Shown one piece after another: positions 26,205-34,170 of a stretch of DNA of 64,000 nucleotides. The position numbers were made by a program, and so were the translations under genes. Numbering within the stretch: the stretch's first letter is position 1; each line of letters starts with the position of its first letter. Origin of the DNA: Actinomadura rupiterrae (GTDB lineage: Bacteria > Actinomycetota > Actinomycetes > Streptosporangiales > Streptosporangiaceae); assembly GCF_024172125.1 (NCBI RefSeq), contig NZ_JAMZEA010000005.1:620001-684000 (forward strand), given 5' to 3'. Below the pieces are notes generated by a model that was not told the origin of the DNA, did not search any database, and saw only the letters and a program-made list of their open reading frames with translations.

Positions 26205-26259
26205 CCGCGGCCGATCGGGCGAAGGCGCCGGACCGCGGGCGCGGCCGTCCCACGTTGGG

Positions 26260-26293
26260 CAAGGTTCGGCCAAGGGCGGCATGGCCGAACTTG
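26260..26293 (+). terminator. Hairpin after the AlkZ-like gene
   Basis: CAAGGTTCGGCC (26260-26271) pairs with GGCCGAACTTG (26283-26293), an 11-bp stem with one bulged G and an 11-nt loop, 55 bp after the stop. No T-run follows; it could instead be a regulatory hairpin of the transporter gene. Confidence 0.5.
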
Positions 26294-26388
26294 ACGCGTT
26301 CGGGGGCTCTGCGCGTTCGGGGTGGGGGTAAGTCCGGAAAAAGGGGATGGTTGTCGATCACCCACGAGCCAGATTCGGGGGAATCCTG

Positions 26389-27789
26389 GTGGCCCAATAT
26401 CACGCTATCGGCGGCACGGCCACGGCCACGCACAAACCGGTGTCCGCCGAACACAAGAAGAGGTCGCTGTTCACGTGGGCCTTCTTCGCCACGCTGGGCA
26501 GCTTCCTGTTCGGATATGACACCGGCGTCGTTTCCGGCGCCATTCTGTTCGTCCGCCAGGACTTCCACCTCAACGCTTTCATGCAGGGCGCGGTCGTCAG
26601 CGTCCTGCTGCTCAGCGCGGCCGCCACCGCCCCGTTCGCCGGCGACGTCGCCGACCGGTTCGGACGCCGCCAGACCCTCGTCGCCACCGGGGTGATCTTC
26701 ACCATCGGGCTGCTCATGGCGGCACTGGCGCCCGACGTCTGGGTGCTGCTGCTGGCCCGGCTCATCCTCGGCGCCGGCGTCGGCGCCGCCTCGGCGATCG
26801 TGCCGGTCTACCTGTCGGAGATCTCGCCTGCCAAGATCCGCGGCCTGCTCACCTCGTGCCACCAGCTGATGGTCACGATCGGCCTGCTCGTCTCCTACAT
26901 CGTCGACCTGGCCTTCTCCGGTTCGGGCAACTGGCGGATGATGTTCGGCGTCGGCGTGATCGCGTCGGTCGCGATGGCGCTCGGCATGGCGGGCTCGGCC
27001 GAGAGCCCCGCCTGGCTCGCCACCCACGGACGCGTCGAGGACGCCAAGAACGTCCTGCGCAAGCTCTACCCGGAGAGCGAGGTGGACGGGGTCGTCAAGT
27101 CGTTCGGCAAGGCGGCGCCGAAATCCGAGAAGCGCAAGAGCTACAAGGATTTGTGGAAGTCGCCCGTCATCCGCCCGGCCCTGGTCATCGGCGTCGGGCT
27201 CGCCGCGCTCCAGCAGCTGTCCGGCATCAACACGATCATGTACTACGCGCCGACCATCATGGAGAAGACGGGCCTCAACGCCTCGAACTCGCTCTGGTAC
27301 TCGATCATCATCGGCGTGGTCAACCTGCTGATGACCCTGGTCGCGCTGAAGCTCACCGACACCCTCGGCCGCCGGCCGCTGCTGATCGCCTCGGCGTCGC
27401 TGATGCTCATCGCGACGATCCCGCTCGGCCTGGCGTTCACCGCCCTGCACGGCACCACGTCCAGCATCGCCGCGCTCTGCTCCATCGCCGTCTACATCAT
27501 GGCGTTCGCCATCGGCCTCGGCCCGATCTTCTGGACGCTCAACTCCGAGATCTACCCGCCCGAGGTGCGCGCCGAGGCCGCCAGCCTCGGCACCATGGTC
27601 AACTGGCTCGCCAACTTCCTGGTCAGCCAGACCTTCCTGCCCATGTCCAACGGCATCGGCCAGGGCGAGACCTTCTGGGTGTTCGGCGCGCTCTGCCTGG
27701 TCACCCTCATCTTCATCCTGAAGAAGGTCCCCGAGACCAAGGGCAAGACCTACCCGGAGATCGAGAAGGCCATCCAGCAGCACGCGTAA
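26389..27789 (+). CDS. Sugar/proton symporter of the MFS sugar-porter family
   Basis: 466 aa from GTG 26389 with GGGGGA upstream; ATG 26347 is in frame but less likely. Twelve helices. Diagnostic motifs: FGYDTGVVSGA in TM1, DRFGRRQT, PVYLSEISPAKIRG, QQLSGINTIMYYAP in TM7, DTLGRRPLL, and PETKGKTYPEIE at the C-terminus. The family imports glucose, xylose, galactose or inositol with H+. QQLSGIN and the length resemble GlcP/XylE. Single gene, ending at a bidirectional terminator. Confidence 0.93.
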   Translation: MAQYHAIGGTATATHKPVSAEHKKRSLFTWAFFATLGSFLFGYDTGVVSGAILFVRQDFHLNAFMQGAVVSVLLLSAAATAPFAGDVADRFGRRQTLVATGVIFTIGLLMAALAPDVWVLLLARLILGAGVGAASAIVPVYLSEISPAKIRGLLTSCHQLMVTIGLLVSYIVDLAFSGSGNWRMMFGVGVIASVAMALGMAGSAESPAWLATHGRVEDAKNVLRKLYPESEVDGVVKSFGKAAPKSEKRKSYKDLWKSPVIRPALVIGVGLAALQQLSGINTIMYYAPTIMEKTGLNASNSLWYSIIIGVVNLLMTLVALKLTDTLGRRPLLIASASLMLIATIPLGLAFTALHGTTSSIAALCSIAVYIMAFAIGLGPIFWTLNSEIYPPEVRAEAASLGTMVNWLANFLVSQTFLPMSNGIGQGETFWVFGALCLVTLIFILKKVPETKGKTYPEIEKAIQQHA

Positions 27790-27819
27790 GGCCGGGACGA
27801 CCCCGGTCACCGTGGAGGC

Positions 27820-27855
27820 AAAGGCGCGGGCCGCCGTCCGGCGTCCCGCGTCTTT
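27820..27855. terminator. Bidirectional terminator
   Basis: AAAGGCGCGGG (27820-27830) and CCCGCGTCTTT (27845-27855) pair over 11 positions with one mismatch and a 14-nt loop. The A/T ends give a T-tract in both directions, between convergent genes. Confidence 0.8.
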
Positions 27856-27895
27856 GCGTGCGAACGGAAATTCAGTGCGTGCGAACGGAATTCAG
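27855..27895. repeat. 20-bp direct repeat at the end of the aldolase gene
   Basis: TGCGTGCGAACGGAA-(A)-TTCAG occurs at 27855-27875 and 27876-27895. The second copy contains the stop codon of the leftward aldolase gene, so the duplication added DNA just beyond the stop. Confidence 0.7.
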
Positions 27896-28911
27896 CGGGA
27901 ACCGGCGGCGGTCAGGGTCAGCGCAATGTCCACGATCATGTCCTCCTGGCCGCCGACCAGGCCGCGGCGACCGGCTTCCATGAGCAGGGTGCGCACATCG
28001 ATGCCGTAGCGCTCACCGGCGGTTTCGGCATGGCGGAGGAAGCTGGAGTACACCCCGGCATAGCCCAGCGTCAGCGTTTCCCTGTCCACCCGGACCGGAC
28101 GGTCCTGCAGGGGACGGACGAGGTCGTCGGCCGCGTCCTGAAGGGCGAAGACGTCGCAGCCGTGCTGCCATCGCAGCAGGTCCGCGACCGCGATGAACGC
28201 CTCGATCGGCGTGTTCCCGGCACCCGCGCCGTGCCCGGCGAGGGACGCGTCCACGCGGACGGCGCCGTTCTCGACGGCGGTCACCGAGTTGGCGACCGAC
28301 AGCGAGAGGTTCTCATGCGCGTGAATGCCGATCTCGGTCCCCTCGTCGAGGACGTCGCGGTAGGCACGAACACGCTCGCGCACGCCGTCCATCGTCAGCC
28401 GCCCACCGGAGTCGGTGACGTAGACGCAGTGCGCGCCGTAGCCCTCCATCAGTTTCGCCTGGGCGGCCAGCTCAGGGACCGGTGCCATGTGGCTCATCAT
28501 CAGGAAGCCCGCGACGTCCATGCCCATTTCGCGGGCGGTCGCGATGTGCTGGGCGGCGACGTCCGCCTCGGTGCAGTGGGTCGCGACGCGGACGGACCGG
28601 ACGCCGAGGTCGTACGCCCTGTGCAGGTCGTCGACCGTGCCGACGCCGGGCAGCAGCAGCGTGGTCAGGCGCGCGCGGTCCACGTTGGCCGCGGCCGCTT
28701 CGATCCACGCCCAGTCGCTGTGCGACCCGGGCCCGTAGTTGACCGATCCGCCCGCGAGGCCGTCGCCGTGGGCGACCTCGATGGCGTCCACACCGGCGGC
28801 GTCGAGCGCGGCCACGATGCGCCCAACGCTCTCGGGGCTGATCCTGTGCCGGACGGCGTGCATGCCGTCCCGCAGCGTGACGTCCTGGACGAAGAGGGCG
28901 GTGGGGCTCAT
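27892..28911 (-). CDS. 4-hydroxy-2-oxovalerate aldolase (MhpE/DmpG/HsaF type)
   Basis: 339 aa from ATG 28911. It cleaves 4-hydroxy-2-oxopentanoate to pyruvate and acetaldehyde and works in complex with the acylating dehydrogenase encoded just before it. DVTLRDGMHAVRH holds the catalytic Arg-Asp, IGIHAHENLSLSVANS the metal-binding His-x-His, and YVTDSGGRLTMDGV and DASLAGHGAGAGNTPIEA follow; the C-terminal communication domain is complete. Start and dehydrogenase stop overlap (ATGA). Last gene of the leftward lower-pathway operon. Confidence 0.94.
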   Translation of the reverse strand: MSPTALFVQDVTLRDGMHAVRHRISPESVGRIVAALDAAGVDAIEVAHGDGLAGGSVNYGPGSHSDWAWIEAAAANVDRARLTTLLLPGVGTVDDLHRAYDLGVRSVRVATHCTEADVAAQHIATAREMGMDVAGFLMMSHMAPVPELAAQAKLMEGYGAHCVYVTDSGGRLTMDGVRERVRAYRDVLDEGTEIGIHAHENLSLSVANSVTAVENGAVRVDASLAGHGAGAGNTPIEAFIAVADLLRWQHGCDVFALQDAADDLVRPLQDRPVRVDRETLTLGYAGVYSSFLRHAETAGERYGIDVRTLLMEAGRRGLVGGQEDMIVDIALTLTAAGSR

Positions 28912-29888
28912 CGGGCGTTCTCCTTCCGCGCCGGAGCCTCGGCCCGCGCCTGCGCGATGCGCTCCGCGACCTGGACCGCGGCCGAGGTCATGATGTCGAG
29001 GTTGCCGGCGTATGCGGGCAGGTAGTCCGCGGCTCCCTCGACTTCGAGGAGCACCGAGACGCGGTGGGTCGGGACGGTCGCGGCGTCCTCGGCCAGCAGG
29101 GTGTGGACCGGCTCGCCGGGCGCGATCGGGTCGATCTGGACGTCCTGCTTGAGCCGGTAGCCCGGCACGTAGGCCGCGACCTCGGCGACCATCAGCTCGA
29201 CCGACGCGCGGATCCGGTCGTGGCTCGCGGGATCCGCGGCGTCCACGAGGCAGTAGACCGTGTCGCGCATGATCAGCGGCGGTTCGGCCGGGTTGAGGAT
29301 GATGACCGCCTTGCCGCGCGCGGCTCCGCCGACGGCCTGGATCGCGTGCGCGGTCGTCTCGGTGAACTCGTCGATGTTGGCCCGCGTCCCCGGGCCCGCG
29401 GAGCGGGACGCGATGGACGCGACGATCTCGGCGTACGCGACGGGCGCGACGCGCGAGACGGCCGCCACGATCGGGATGGTGGCCTGGCCGCCGCACGTCA
29501 CCATGTTCACGACCGGCGCGTCCAGGTGCTCCTTGAGGTTGACCGCGGGCACGACGAACGGGCCGATCGCGGCCGGGGTCAGATCGATCAGCCGCTTGCC
29601 CAGCGGCGCGAGCCGGGCGTGGTTCTCCAGGTGCGCCTTCGCCGACCTCGCGTCGAAGACGATGCCGATCTCGTCGAAGCCGGTCATCGCCACCAGCCCC
29701 TCGACGCCCTCGTGGGTCACCGGGACGCCCAGGGCGGCCGCCCGCGCGAGCCCGTCGGACGCCGGGTCGATGCCGACCATGGCGGCCGGTTCGAGGAGCC
29801 GGGACCGGCGCAGCAGCTTGACGAGCAGGTCGGTCCCGATGTTCCCGGATCCGATGACCGCCACCTTCGTACGGACTCCGTCGCTCAA
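28908..29888 (-). CDS. Acetaldehyde dehydrogenase, acylating (MhpF/DmpF/HsaG type)
   Basis: 326 aa from TTG 29888 (GGGCAG upstream). Converts acetaldehyde, NAD+ and CoA to acetyl-CoA. The Rossmann motif is VAVIGSGNIGTDLL, VVNMVTCGGQATIP holds the catalytic Cys, and GPGTRANIDEFTETTA and NPAEPPLIMRDTVYC are family blocks. Channels acetaldehyde from the aldolase partner. The TTG start lies in a 23-bp tandem duplication; the first copy, at the hydratase stop, still contains the same TTG overlapping that stop. Confidence 0.93.
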   Translation of the reverse strand: MSDGVRTKVAVIGSGNIGTDLLVKLLRRSRLLEPAAMVGIDPASDGLARAAALGVPVTHEGVEGLVAMTGFDEIGIVFDARSAKAHLENHARLAPLGKRLIDLTPAAIGPFVVPAVNLKEHLDAPVVNMVTCGGQATIPIVAAVSRVAPVAYAEIVASIASRSAGPGTRANIDEFTETTAHAIQAVGGAARGKAVIILNPAEPPLIMRDTVYCLVDAADPASHDRIRASVELMVAEVAAYVPGYRLKQDVQIDPIAPGEPVHTLLAEDAATVPTHRVSVLLEVEGAADYLPAYAGNLDIMTSAAVQVAERIAQARAEAPARKENAR

Positions 29889-29920
29889 CGCTCTGCCCTT
29901 CTGTCGCTCAACGCTCTGCC
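29880..29920. repeat. Tandem duplication spanning a stop/start junction
   Basis: GTCGCTCAACGCTCTGCC occurs at 29880-29897 and 29903-29920 (period 23 bp). Read leftward, one copy ends the hydratase (GAG-CGT-TGA) and the other supplies the dehydrogenase's TTG start. Confidence 0.85.
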
Positions 29921-30726
29921 TTACCTTCGAAGGACGCCGACACATGGCTGAGTCCGGGGATGTGGACGTCGACGACCGCACCCGCGGAGACCGGGCGCAT
30001 CGGGCCGAGGGCTCCGGAGAGGATCACCTGCCCGGCACGCAGCGGGTCGCCAAAGTCGCGGGCCTGCCGCGCCAGCCACGACAGCGCGTGCAGCGGGTCG
30101 CCGAGGCAGGCCCGCCCGGTCCCGGTGGACGCCGTCTCGCCGTCGATCTCCATGCGCATGGTCACCTCGGCGGGCTCCAGCTCGTCCAGGGACCGGCGCT
30201 CCTCGCCGAGCACGAACACCCCGCTGGACGCGTTGTCGGCGACGGTGTCGGCGAACGAGATGTCCCAGCCGGCGATCCGGCTGTCGACGACCTCCAGCGC
30301 TGGGGCCATCGCCCCGACCGCCCGCCGGCACTGGACGTCGTCCAGCGGCCCGTCGGCGAGGTCGGCGCCGAGGATGAACGCGATCTCGGCCTCCGCCCGC
30401 GGCTGGAGCAGGCGCTCGATCGGGATCGCGCCGTCCTGGCCGAAGGCCATGTCGGCGAACAGGACGCCGAAGTCCGGCCGGTCCACGCCGAGCTGCCGCT
30501 GGACGGCCTCCGAGGTCGCACCGATCTTCCGGCCGACCACCTCCGCTCCGGGCCCGGCCCGGAGGAGGTTGAATTGCTCCTGGACGCGGTAGGCGGTGTG
30601 CACGTCGTCCGGTTCGATGAGGTCCCGCAGGGGCGCGCAGGGACGGCGGGACGCGGCGGCGTCCGCCAACCGCCGCGCCGCTTCGGCGACGACCGTTTCG
30701 TCCACCTGGGACGTGACCGGTGACAA
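29908..30726 (-). CDS. 2-hydroxypenta-2,4-dienoate (2-keto-4-pentenoate) hydratase, MhpD type
   Basis: 272 aa from TTG 30726, preceded by AAAGGAGG at the ideal distance. Adds water to 2-hydroxypenta-2,4-dienoate to give 4-hydroxy-2-oxovalerate, the aldolase substrate. Family blocks: VQEQFNLLRAGPGAEVVGRKIGAT, RPDFGVLFADM, RAEAEIAFILG with the metal-binding Glu residues, ALEVVDSRIAGWDISFADTVADNASSG, and the C-terminal SGALGPMRPVSAGAVVDVHIPGLSHVSASF. First gene of the leftward operon, divergent from the IclR gene. Confidence 0.93.
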   Translation of the reverse strand: MSPVTSQVDETVVAEAARRLADAAASRRPCAPLRDLIEPDDVHTAYRVQEQFNLLRAGPGAEVVGRKIGATSEAVQRQLGVDRPDFGVLFADMAFGQDGAIPIERLLQPRAEAEIAFILGADLADGPLDDVQCRRAVGAMAPALEVVDSRIAGWDISFADTVADNASSGVFVLGEERRSLDELEPAEVTMRMEIDGETASTGTGRACLGDPLHALSWLARQARDFGDPLRAGQVILSGALGPMRPVSAGAVVDVHIPGLSHVSASFEGKAER

Positions 30727-30798
30727 GGCGGCCTCCTTTCGTGGCGTACCGTGAGGCGCCGGTCAGTCCACCCCAGCCGTGGCGGCCCGCGCACCACC

Positions 30799-30821
30799 TC
30801 CGGTCCGCTGGATGGACCGGA
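30799..30821. promoter_or_regulatory. Inverted repeat between hydratase and IclR genes
   Basis: TCCGGTCC (30799-30806) and GGACCGGA (30814-30821) form a perfect 8-7-8 repeat in the 114-bp divergent gap, 19 bp before the IclR start. A candidate IclR autoregulatory operator. Confidence 0.5.
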
Positions 30822-30840
30822 CGCACGAAACGAGGCGCCC

Positions 30841-31608
30841 ATGACCGCAGACTTGGATCCGCGCTCGGTGCTGGGCCGGGTCATGCTGATCCTGGACGCG
30901 TTCGGCCCCGAGGACCGCGCCGTCGGCCTGTCCGAGCTGGCCCGGCGGACCGGGCTGCCGAAGGCGACCGTGCACAGGATGTGCCGGGACCTGGTCGCCG
31001 CGCGCCTGCTCGCCTCGTCACCGGCGGGGTACGGCCTCGGCCGCGGGCTGTTCGAGCTCGGGCTGCGCGCGTCCGTCGAGCGGACGCTGCTGGAGGTCGC
31101 CGTCCCGTTCATGCAGGACCTGTACGCCCGGACCCGCGAGACCGTGCACCTCGGCGTGCGGGACGGCGACGAGGTCGTCTACGTCAGCAAGATCGGCGGC
31201 CACCGCCAGGTGCCCGCGCCGTCCCGGGTGGGCGGCCGGATGCCGCTGTACTGCACGGCGATCGGGCGGGTCCTGCTCGCGCATTGCGCACCCGCGACCG
31301 TGGAGCGGATCCTGTCCGGTCCCCTGCCCCGGCGGACGCCCCGCACGATCGTCGCGCCGGGCCTGCTGCGCGCCCAGCTGGACCGCGTCCTGCGGGACGG
31401 CATCGCGTTCGAGTTCGAGGAGTCCGCGGCCGGGATCGCCTGCGTCGCCGCGCCGATCCTCGGCGCCGACGGCCTGCCGGTCGCCGGGATCTCGGTGACC
31501 GGGCCGACGACCCGGTTCCGTCCCGCCGACCACCACGCCCCGGTCCGCGCCGCCGCGTCCGGCGTGCAGTCCATCCTCGCGCGCCGCACCGCGCCGACGC
31601 CGTACTGA
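30841..31608 (+). CDS. IclR-family transcriptional regulator of the aromatic cluster
   Basis: 255 aa from ATG 30841. The N-terminal winged HTH is VGLSELARRTGLPKATVHRMCRDLVAARLLASS. The effector domain (about 75-250) includes RETVHLGVRDGDEVVYVSKIGG, GGRMPLYCTAIGRVLLAH and FEFEESAAGIACVAAPI. IclR proteins such as PcaR, PobR and MhpR control aromatic catabolism, activating or repressing with the substrate or a pathway intermediate as ligand. Lying between the two arms of the cluster, it is the likely pathway-specific regulator of both. Confidence 0.92.
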   Translation: MTADLDPRSVLGRVMLILDAFGPEDRAVGLSELARRTGLPKATVHRMCRDLVAARLLASSPAGYGLGRGLFELGLRASVERTLLEVAVPFMQDLYARTRETVHLGVRDGDEVVYVSKIGGHRQVPAPSRVGGRMPLYCTAIGRVLLAHCAPATVERILSGPLPRRTPRTIVAPGLLRAQLDRVLRDGIAFEFEESAAGIACVAAPILGADGLPVAGISVTGPTTRFRPADHHAPVRAAASGVQSILARRTAPTPY

Positions 31609-31689
31609 CCCCGCGCCGCACTGACCCCGCGCCGCCTCCGCGCCGCCCCGCGCTGACCCCGCGCCGCCCTGCCCTGACCCCGCGCCGCC
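31605..31689. repeat. CTGACCCCGCGCCGC repeats downstream of IclR
   Basis: Four copies start at 31605, 31621, 31653 and 31674, with degenerate GC-rich DNA between. The first includes the IclR stop codon. No long inverted symmetry; it looks like slippage-generated intergenic repeat. Confidence 0.65.
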
Positions 31690-31733
31690 CGGCCGTGACC
31701 ACGCACTGACACGTCGTCGGCTCCCGGTGCCGC

Positions 31734-31784
31734 TTGACGTCGGGCGAAAGGCGGATTTATCGTTCGATCAATCAATCGATCGAA
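31734..31784 (+). promoter_or_regulatory. Promoter and operator of the rightward aromatic operon
   Basis: TTGACG (31734-31739), a 16-bp spacer and TTTATC (31756-31761) form a housekeeping-type promoter. Immediately after it TTCGATC (31763-31769) and GATCGAA (31778-31784) form a perfect 7-8-7 inverted repeat covering the expected transcription start, so a bound regulator would repress. The start codon is at 31806. Confidence 0.65.
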
Positions 31785-31805
31785 TCTCCGGAAGGGGTCG
31801 CTTCC

Positions 31806-32660
31806 ATGCCAACCAGCTCCTTGGCACAGAGCGTTGCCGACCGCCCCGGCGTGCGGACGCGCGTCGTCACGGCCGGCGGGGTGCCGACCAAGGTCCTGAC
31901 GGCGGGCTCGGGCCGTCCCGTCGTGCTGCTGCACGGATCCGGCCCCGGGGTCTCGGCCGAGGCGAACTGGTCCGGACTGATCCCGGAGCTCGCCCGGGAC
32001 TTCCAGGTGGTCGCGCCCGACATAGCGGGCTTCGGCGCCTCGGTCGGTCCCGAGGGCACCGCGTACGGGATCAAGCTCTGGGTGCGCCAGCTCGTCGAGC
32101 TGCTGGACGCGCTGGAGCTGCCCTCGGCGACCCTGCTGGGCAACAGCTTCGGCGGCGGCCTGTCGCTCGCCGCGGCGCTGCGGCACCCGGACCGGGTGGA
32201 CGGCCTCGTCCTGCTCGGCACCCCGGTCGGGACGTTCGAGATGACCGAGGGGCTCCGCTCCGGCTGGCACTACGAGCCGGACGAGGCGGAGATGCGCCGG
32301 ATCCTGACGCTCTTCCCGCACGAGCCCGCCCTGGTCACCGACGCGATGGTCCGGAGCCGGTACGAGGCCAGCGCCCGGCCGGGCGCGCAGGAGGCGTTCC
32401 GCCGCCTCATCCCCGAACCCGGCCCTGCGGGCACGCCGGTCCGGGGCGTCCAGGAGGAGTCGCTCCGCACCATCGGGCAGCCGACGCTGATCCTGCACGG
32501 CAGGGAGGACCGCGTCATCCCGGTCGAGCTGGCCTGGCGCGCCGCGCGCAACCTGCCGAACGCCGACCTGAAGGTCTTCGCGCAGTGCGGCCACTGGGTG
32601 CAGCTGGAGCGGCCCGACGGCTTCCTGCGCGAGGTCCGCGCGTTCCTGGGCGGGTTGTGA
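31806..32660 (+). CDS. Meta-cleavage-product hydrolase, MhpC/BphD/HsaD type
   Basis: 284 aa from ATG 31806 with GGAAGGGG upstream. Hydrolyses the C-C bond of 2-hydroxy-6-oxo-dienoates. The oxyanion motif is LLHGSGPGVSAEANW, the nucleophile LLGNSFGGGLSLA (Ser), the acid HGREDRVIP (Asp) and the base CGHWVQLERP (His). The GSGPG(V/A)xxxxNW signature is specific to this family. First gene of the rightward operon, directly before the extradiol dioxygenase that makes its substrate. Confidence 0.93.
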   Translation: MPTSSLAQSVADRPGVRTRVVTAGGVPTKVLTAGSGRPVVLLHGSGPGVSAEANWSGLIPELARDFQVVAPDIAGFGASVGPEGTAYGIKLWVRQLVELLDALELPSATLLGNSFGGGLSLAAALRHPDRVDGLVLLGTPVGTFEMTEGLRSGWHYEPDEAEMRRILTLFPHEPALVTDAMVRSRYEASARPGAQEAFRRLIPEPGPAGTPVRGVQEESLRTIGQPTLILHGREDRVIPVELAWRAARNLPNADLKVFAQCGHWVQLERPDGFLREVRAFLGGL

Positions 32661-32661
32661 G

Positions 32662-32952
32662 ATGAGCCGATCAGGAGTGGACAAGGCGCTCTACGACATC
32701 GTCGCCGACCGGCAGGCCCGCGCCGGCTTCCTGTCCGACGCCGACGGGTTCCTCGACCGGTACCGGCTCTCCCCGGAGGAGCGCTGGGCCGTCGGCTACG
32801 TGGACCTCCCGGTGCTGCTCGAATGCGGCGCCAACCCGATGCTGCTGTGGGGGATGTGGATGACCTTCGGCGACCGCAGCCTGTCCGGCTACCTCTCCGA
32901 GCTGGACGGGAACCGCACCCTCTCCCTCCGGAAGGAGCCCGACCGTGGCTGA
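32662..32952 (+). CDS. Class III extradiol dioxygenase, small (LigA-like) subunit
   Basis: 96 aa; ATG 32662 starts 1 bp after the hydrolase stop. ALYDIVADRQARAGFLSDADGFLDRYRLSPEERWAVGYVDLPVLLECGANPMLLWGM (in parts) fits the all-helical LigA fold of protocatechuate 4,5-dioxygenase alpha and the CarBa subunit of 2'-aminobiphenyl-2,3-diol dioxygenase. It helps close the active site over the large subunit. The gene overlaps the large subunit by 8 bp. The MhpB class, which the rest of the lower pathway resembles, has no separate small subunit. Confidence 0.85.
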   Translation: MSRSGVDKALYDIVADRQARAGFLSDADGFLDRYRLSPEERWAVGYVDLPVLLECGANPMLLWGMWMTFGDRSLSGYLSELDGNRTLSLRKEPDRG

Positions 32953-33820
32953 GCTGGTGGGCGGCTTCCTCGTGCCGCACGACCCGATGGTCATCACCGA
33001 TCCGCACGCGCCGTCCGAGGCGGTCCGGGACCGGATCGCCGCGGCGTACGACGAGGTGGCACGGCGGGTCGCGGGCCTCGCCGCGACGACGCTGATCATC
33101 ATCGGCACCGACCACTACCTGCTCTTCGGCCCCGGCTGCCTGCCGCAGGCGCTGATCGGCAGCGGGGACGTCGAAGGCCCGCTGGAACGCCTCCCCGGCA
33201 TGCGCCGGCGGCCGTTCCCGGACAACAAGCCCCTCGCCCGCCACCTGGTGGACCACGGGCACCGCACCGGAATCGACTGGGCGGTCGCCGACTCGCTCAC
33301 CGTCGACCACTCGGTCGCGATCCCCTACTTCCGCATCGGCGCGGACACCGATCTCCCGGTGATCCCGATCTACCTGGCCTGCGGGGTCGAACCGCTCCTG
33401 CCGCTCCCCCGGGCCGCGCAGATCGGCGCGAACCTGAAGGACGCCGTCGAGAGCTGGGACGCGGACGAGCGCGTCGTCGTCATCGGCAGCGGCGGCATCA
33501 GCCACTGGGTCGGCACCCCCGAGATGGGCCGGGTGAACGAGCGGTTCGACCGGCGGGTGCTCGACCTGGTGACCGCCGGGGACGTGGAGACCCTCGTCTC
33601 GTTCAGCGACGACTACATCCGCGAGAACGGCGGCAACGGCGGCCTGGAGATCCGGAACTTCGTCGCCGCCATGGCCGCGCTCGGCCCGTGCGCCGGGGGC
33701 GTCATCGCCTACGAGGCCGTCCCGGAATGGATCACCGGCCTCGGCTTCGTCGAACTCGTCCGGGCCGGGACGGGCGACGTCGCCGAGAGGGATGACACCG
33801 CCGAAGGGATCGCCTCGTGA
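32945..33820 (+). CDS. Class III extradiol ring-cleavage dioxygenase, large (LigB) subunit
   Basis: 291 aa from GTG 32945. LigB fold with the Fe(II)-binding and catalytic residues in FLVPHDPMVITDP (His), LIIIGTDHYLLF (Asp-His) and ADSLTVDHSVAIPYF, then VIPIYLACGVEP and GSGGISHWVGTPEMG (His). It would insert O2 into a catechol next to the hydroxyl pair, giving the yellow meta-cleavage product for the hydrolase. Overlaps the preceding and following genes (8 and 4 bp). Closest in layout to two-subunit LigAB/CarB enzymes. Confidence 0.9.
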   Translation: MAELVGGFLVPHDPMVITDPHAPSEAVRDRIAAAYDEVARRVAGLAATTLIIIGTDHYLLFGPGCLPQALIGSGDVEGPLERLPGMRRRPFPDNKPLARHLVDHGHRTGIDWAVADSLTVDHSVAIPYFRIGADTDLPVIPIYLACGVEPLLPLPRAAQIGANLKDAVESWDADERVVVIGSGGISHWVGTPEMGRVNERFDRRVLDLVTAGDVETLVSFSDDYIRENGGNGGLEIRNFVAAMAALGPCAGGVIAYEAVPEWITGLGFVELVRAGTGDVAERDDTAEGIAS

Positions 33821-34170
33821 TCGCCGGGACGTCCGCCGCGGTCGATCTCGGGCCGGTCGGCGCGCTCGACGGCCGCGACATGGTCCGCATGGCTCCGGAC
33901 GGCTGGCCTCCGCTGCTGGTCTACCGCATCGACGGCGAGATCTACGCGACGTCCGACACCTGCACCCACGCCACCGCGTCGCTGTCGGAGGGCGAGCTGG
34001 AAGGGCACACGATCGTCTGCCCGGTGCACTGGGCGGAGTTCGACGTCCGCACCGGGCGCCCGCTGTGCTTCCCGGCGACCCGTCCGCTGGAGACCTTCGC
34101 GGTGACGGTCGAGGACGGCCGCATCCACGTGCACAGGAAAAGCAACGGCAACGGAGGTGACGAACGATGA
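33817..34170 (+). CDS. Rieske 2Fe-2S ferredoxin of the ring-hydroxylating dioxygenase
   Basis: 117 aa from GTG 33817 (4-bp overlap with the extradiol gene). CTHATASLSEG and CPVHWAEFDVRTG supply the C-x-H and C-x-x-H ligands of a Rieske cluster; PLETFAVTVEDGRIHV is the usual C-terminal strand. It passes electrons from the reductase at 36921-38168 to the terminal oxygenase that follows. A Lys/Asn/Gly tail after residue 108 is unremarkable. Confidence 0.93.
   Translation: MIAGTSAAVDLGPVGALDGRDMVRMAPDGWPPLLVYRIDGEIYATSDTCTHATASLSEGELEGHTIVCPVHWAEFDVRTGRPLCFPATRPLETFAVTVEDGRIHVHRKSNGNGGDER

Noticed and set aside
27892..29496. Single 534-aa protein joining dehydrogenase antisense-frame sequence to the aldolase
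   Set aside because: Only the last 339 residues match an aldolase. The upstream part is the wrong frame of the acetaldehyde dehydrogenase gene, and the ATGA junction at 28908-28911 marks the true start.
31605..31689. Possible CRISPR or operator array of CTGACCCCGCGCCGC
   Set aside because: Spacing is irregular, spacers are 1-17 nt of related GC-rich sequence, and there is no dyad symmetry.
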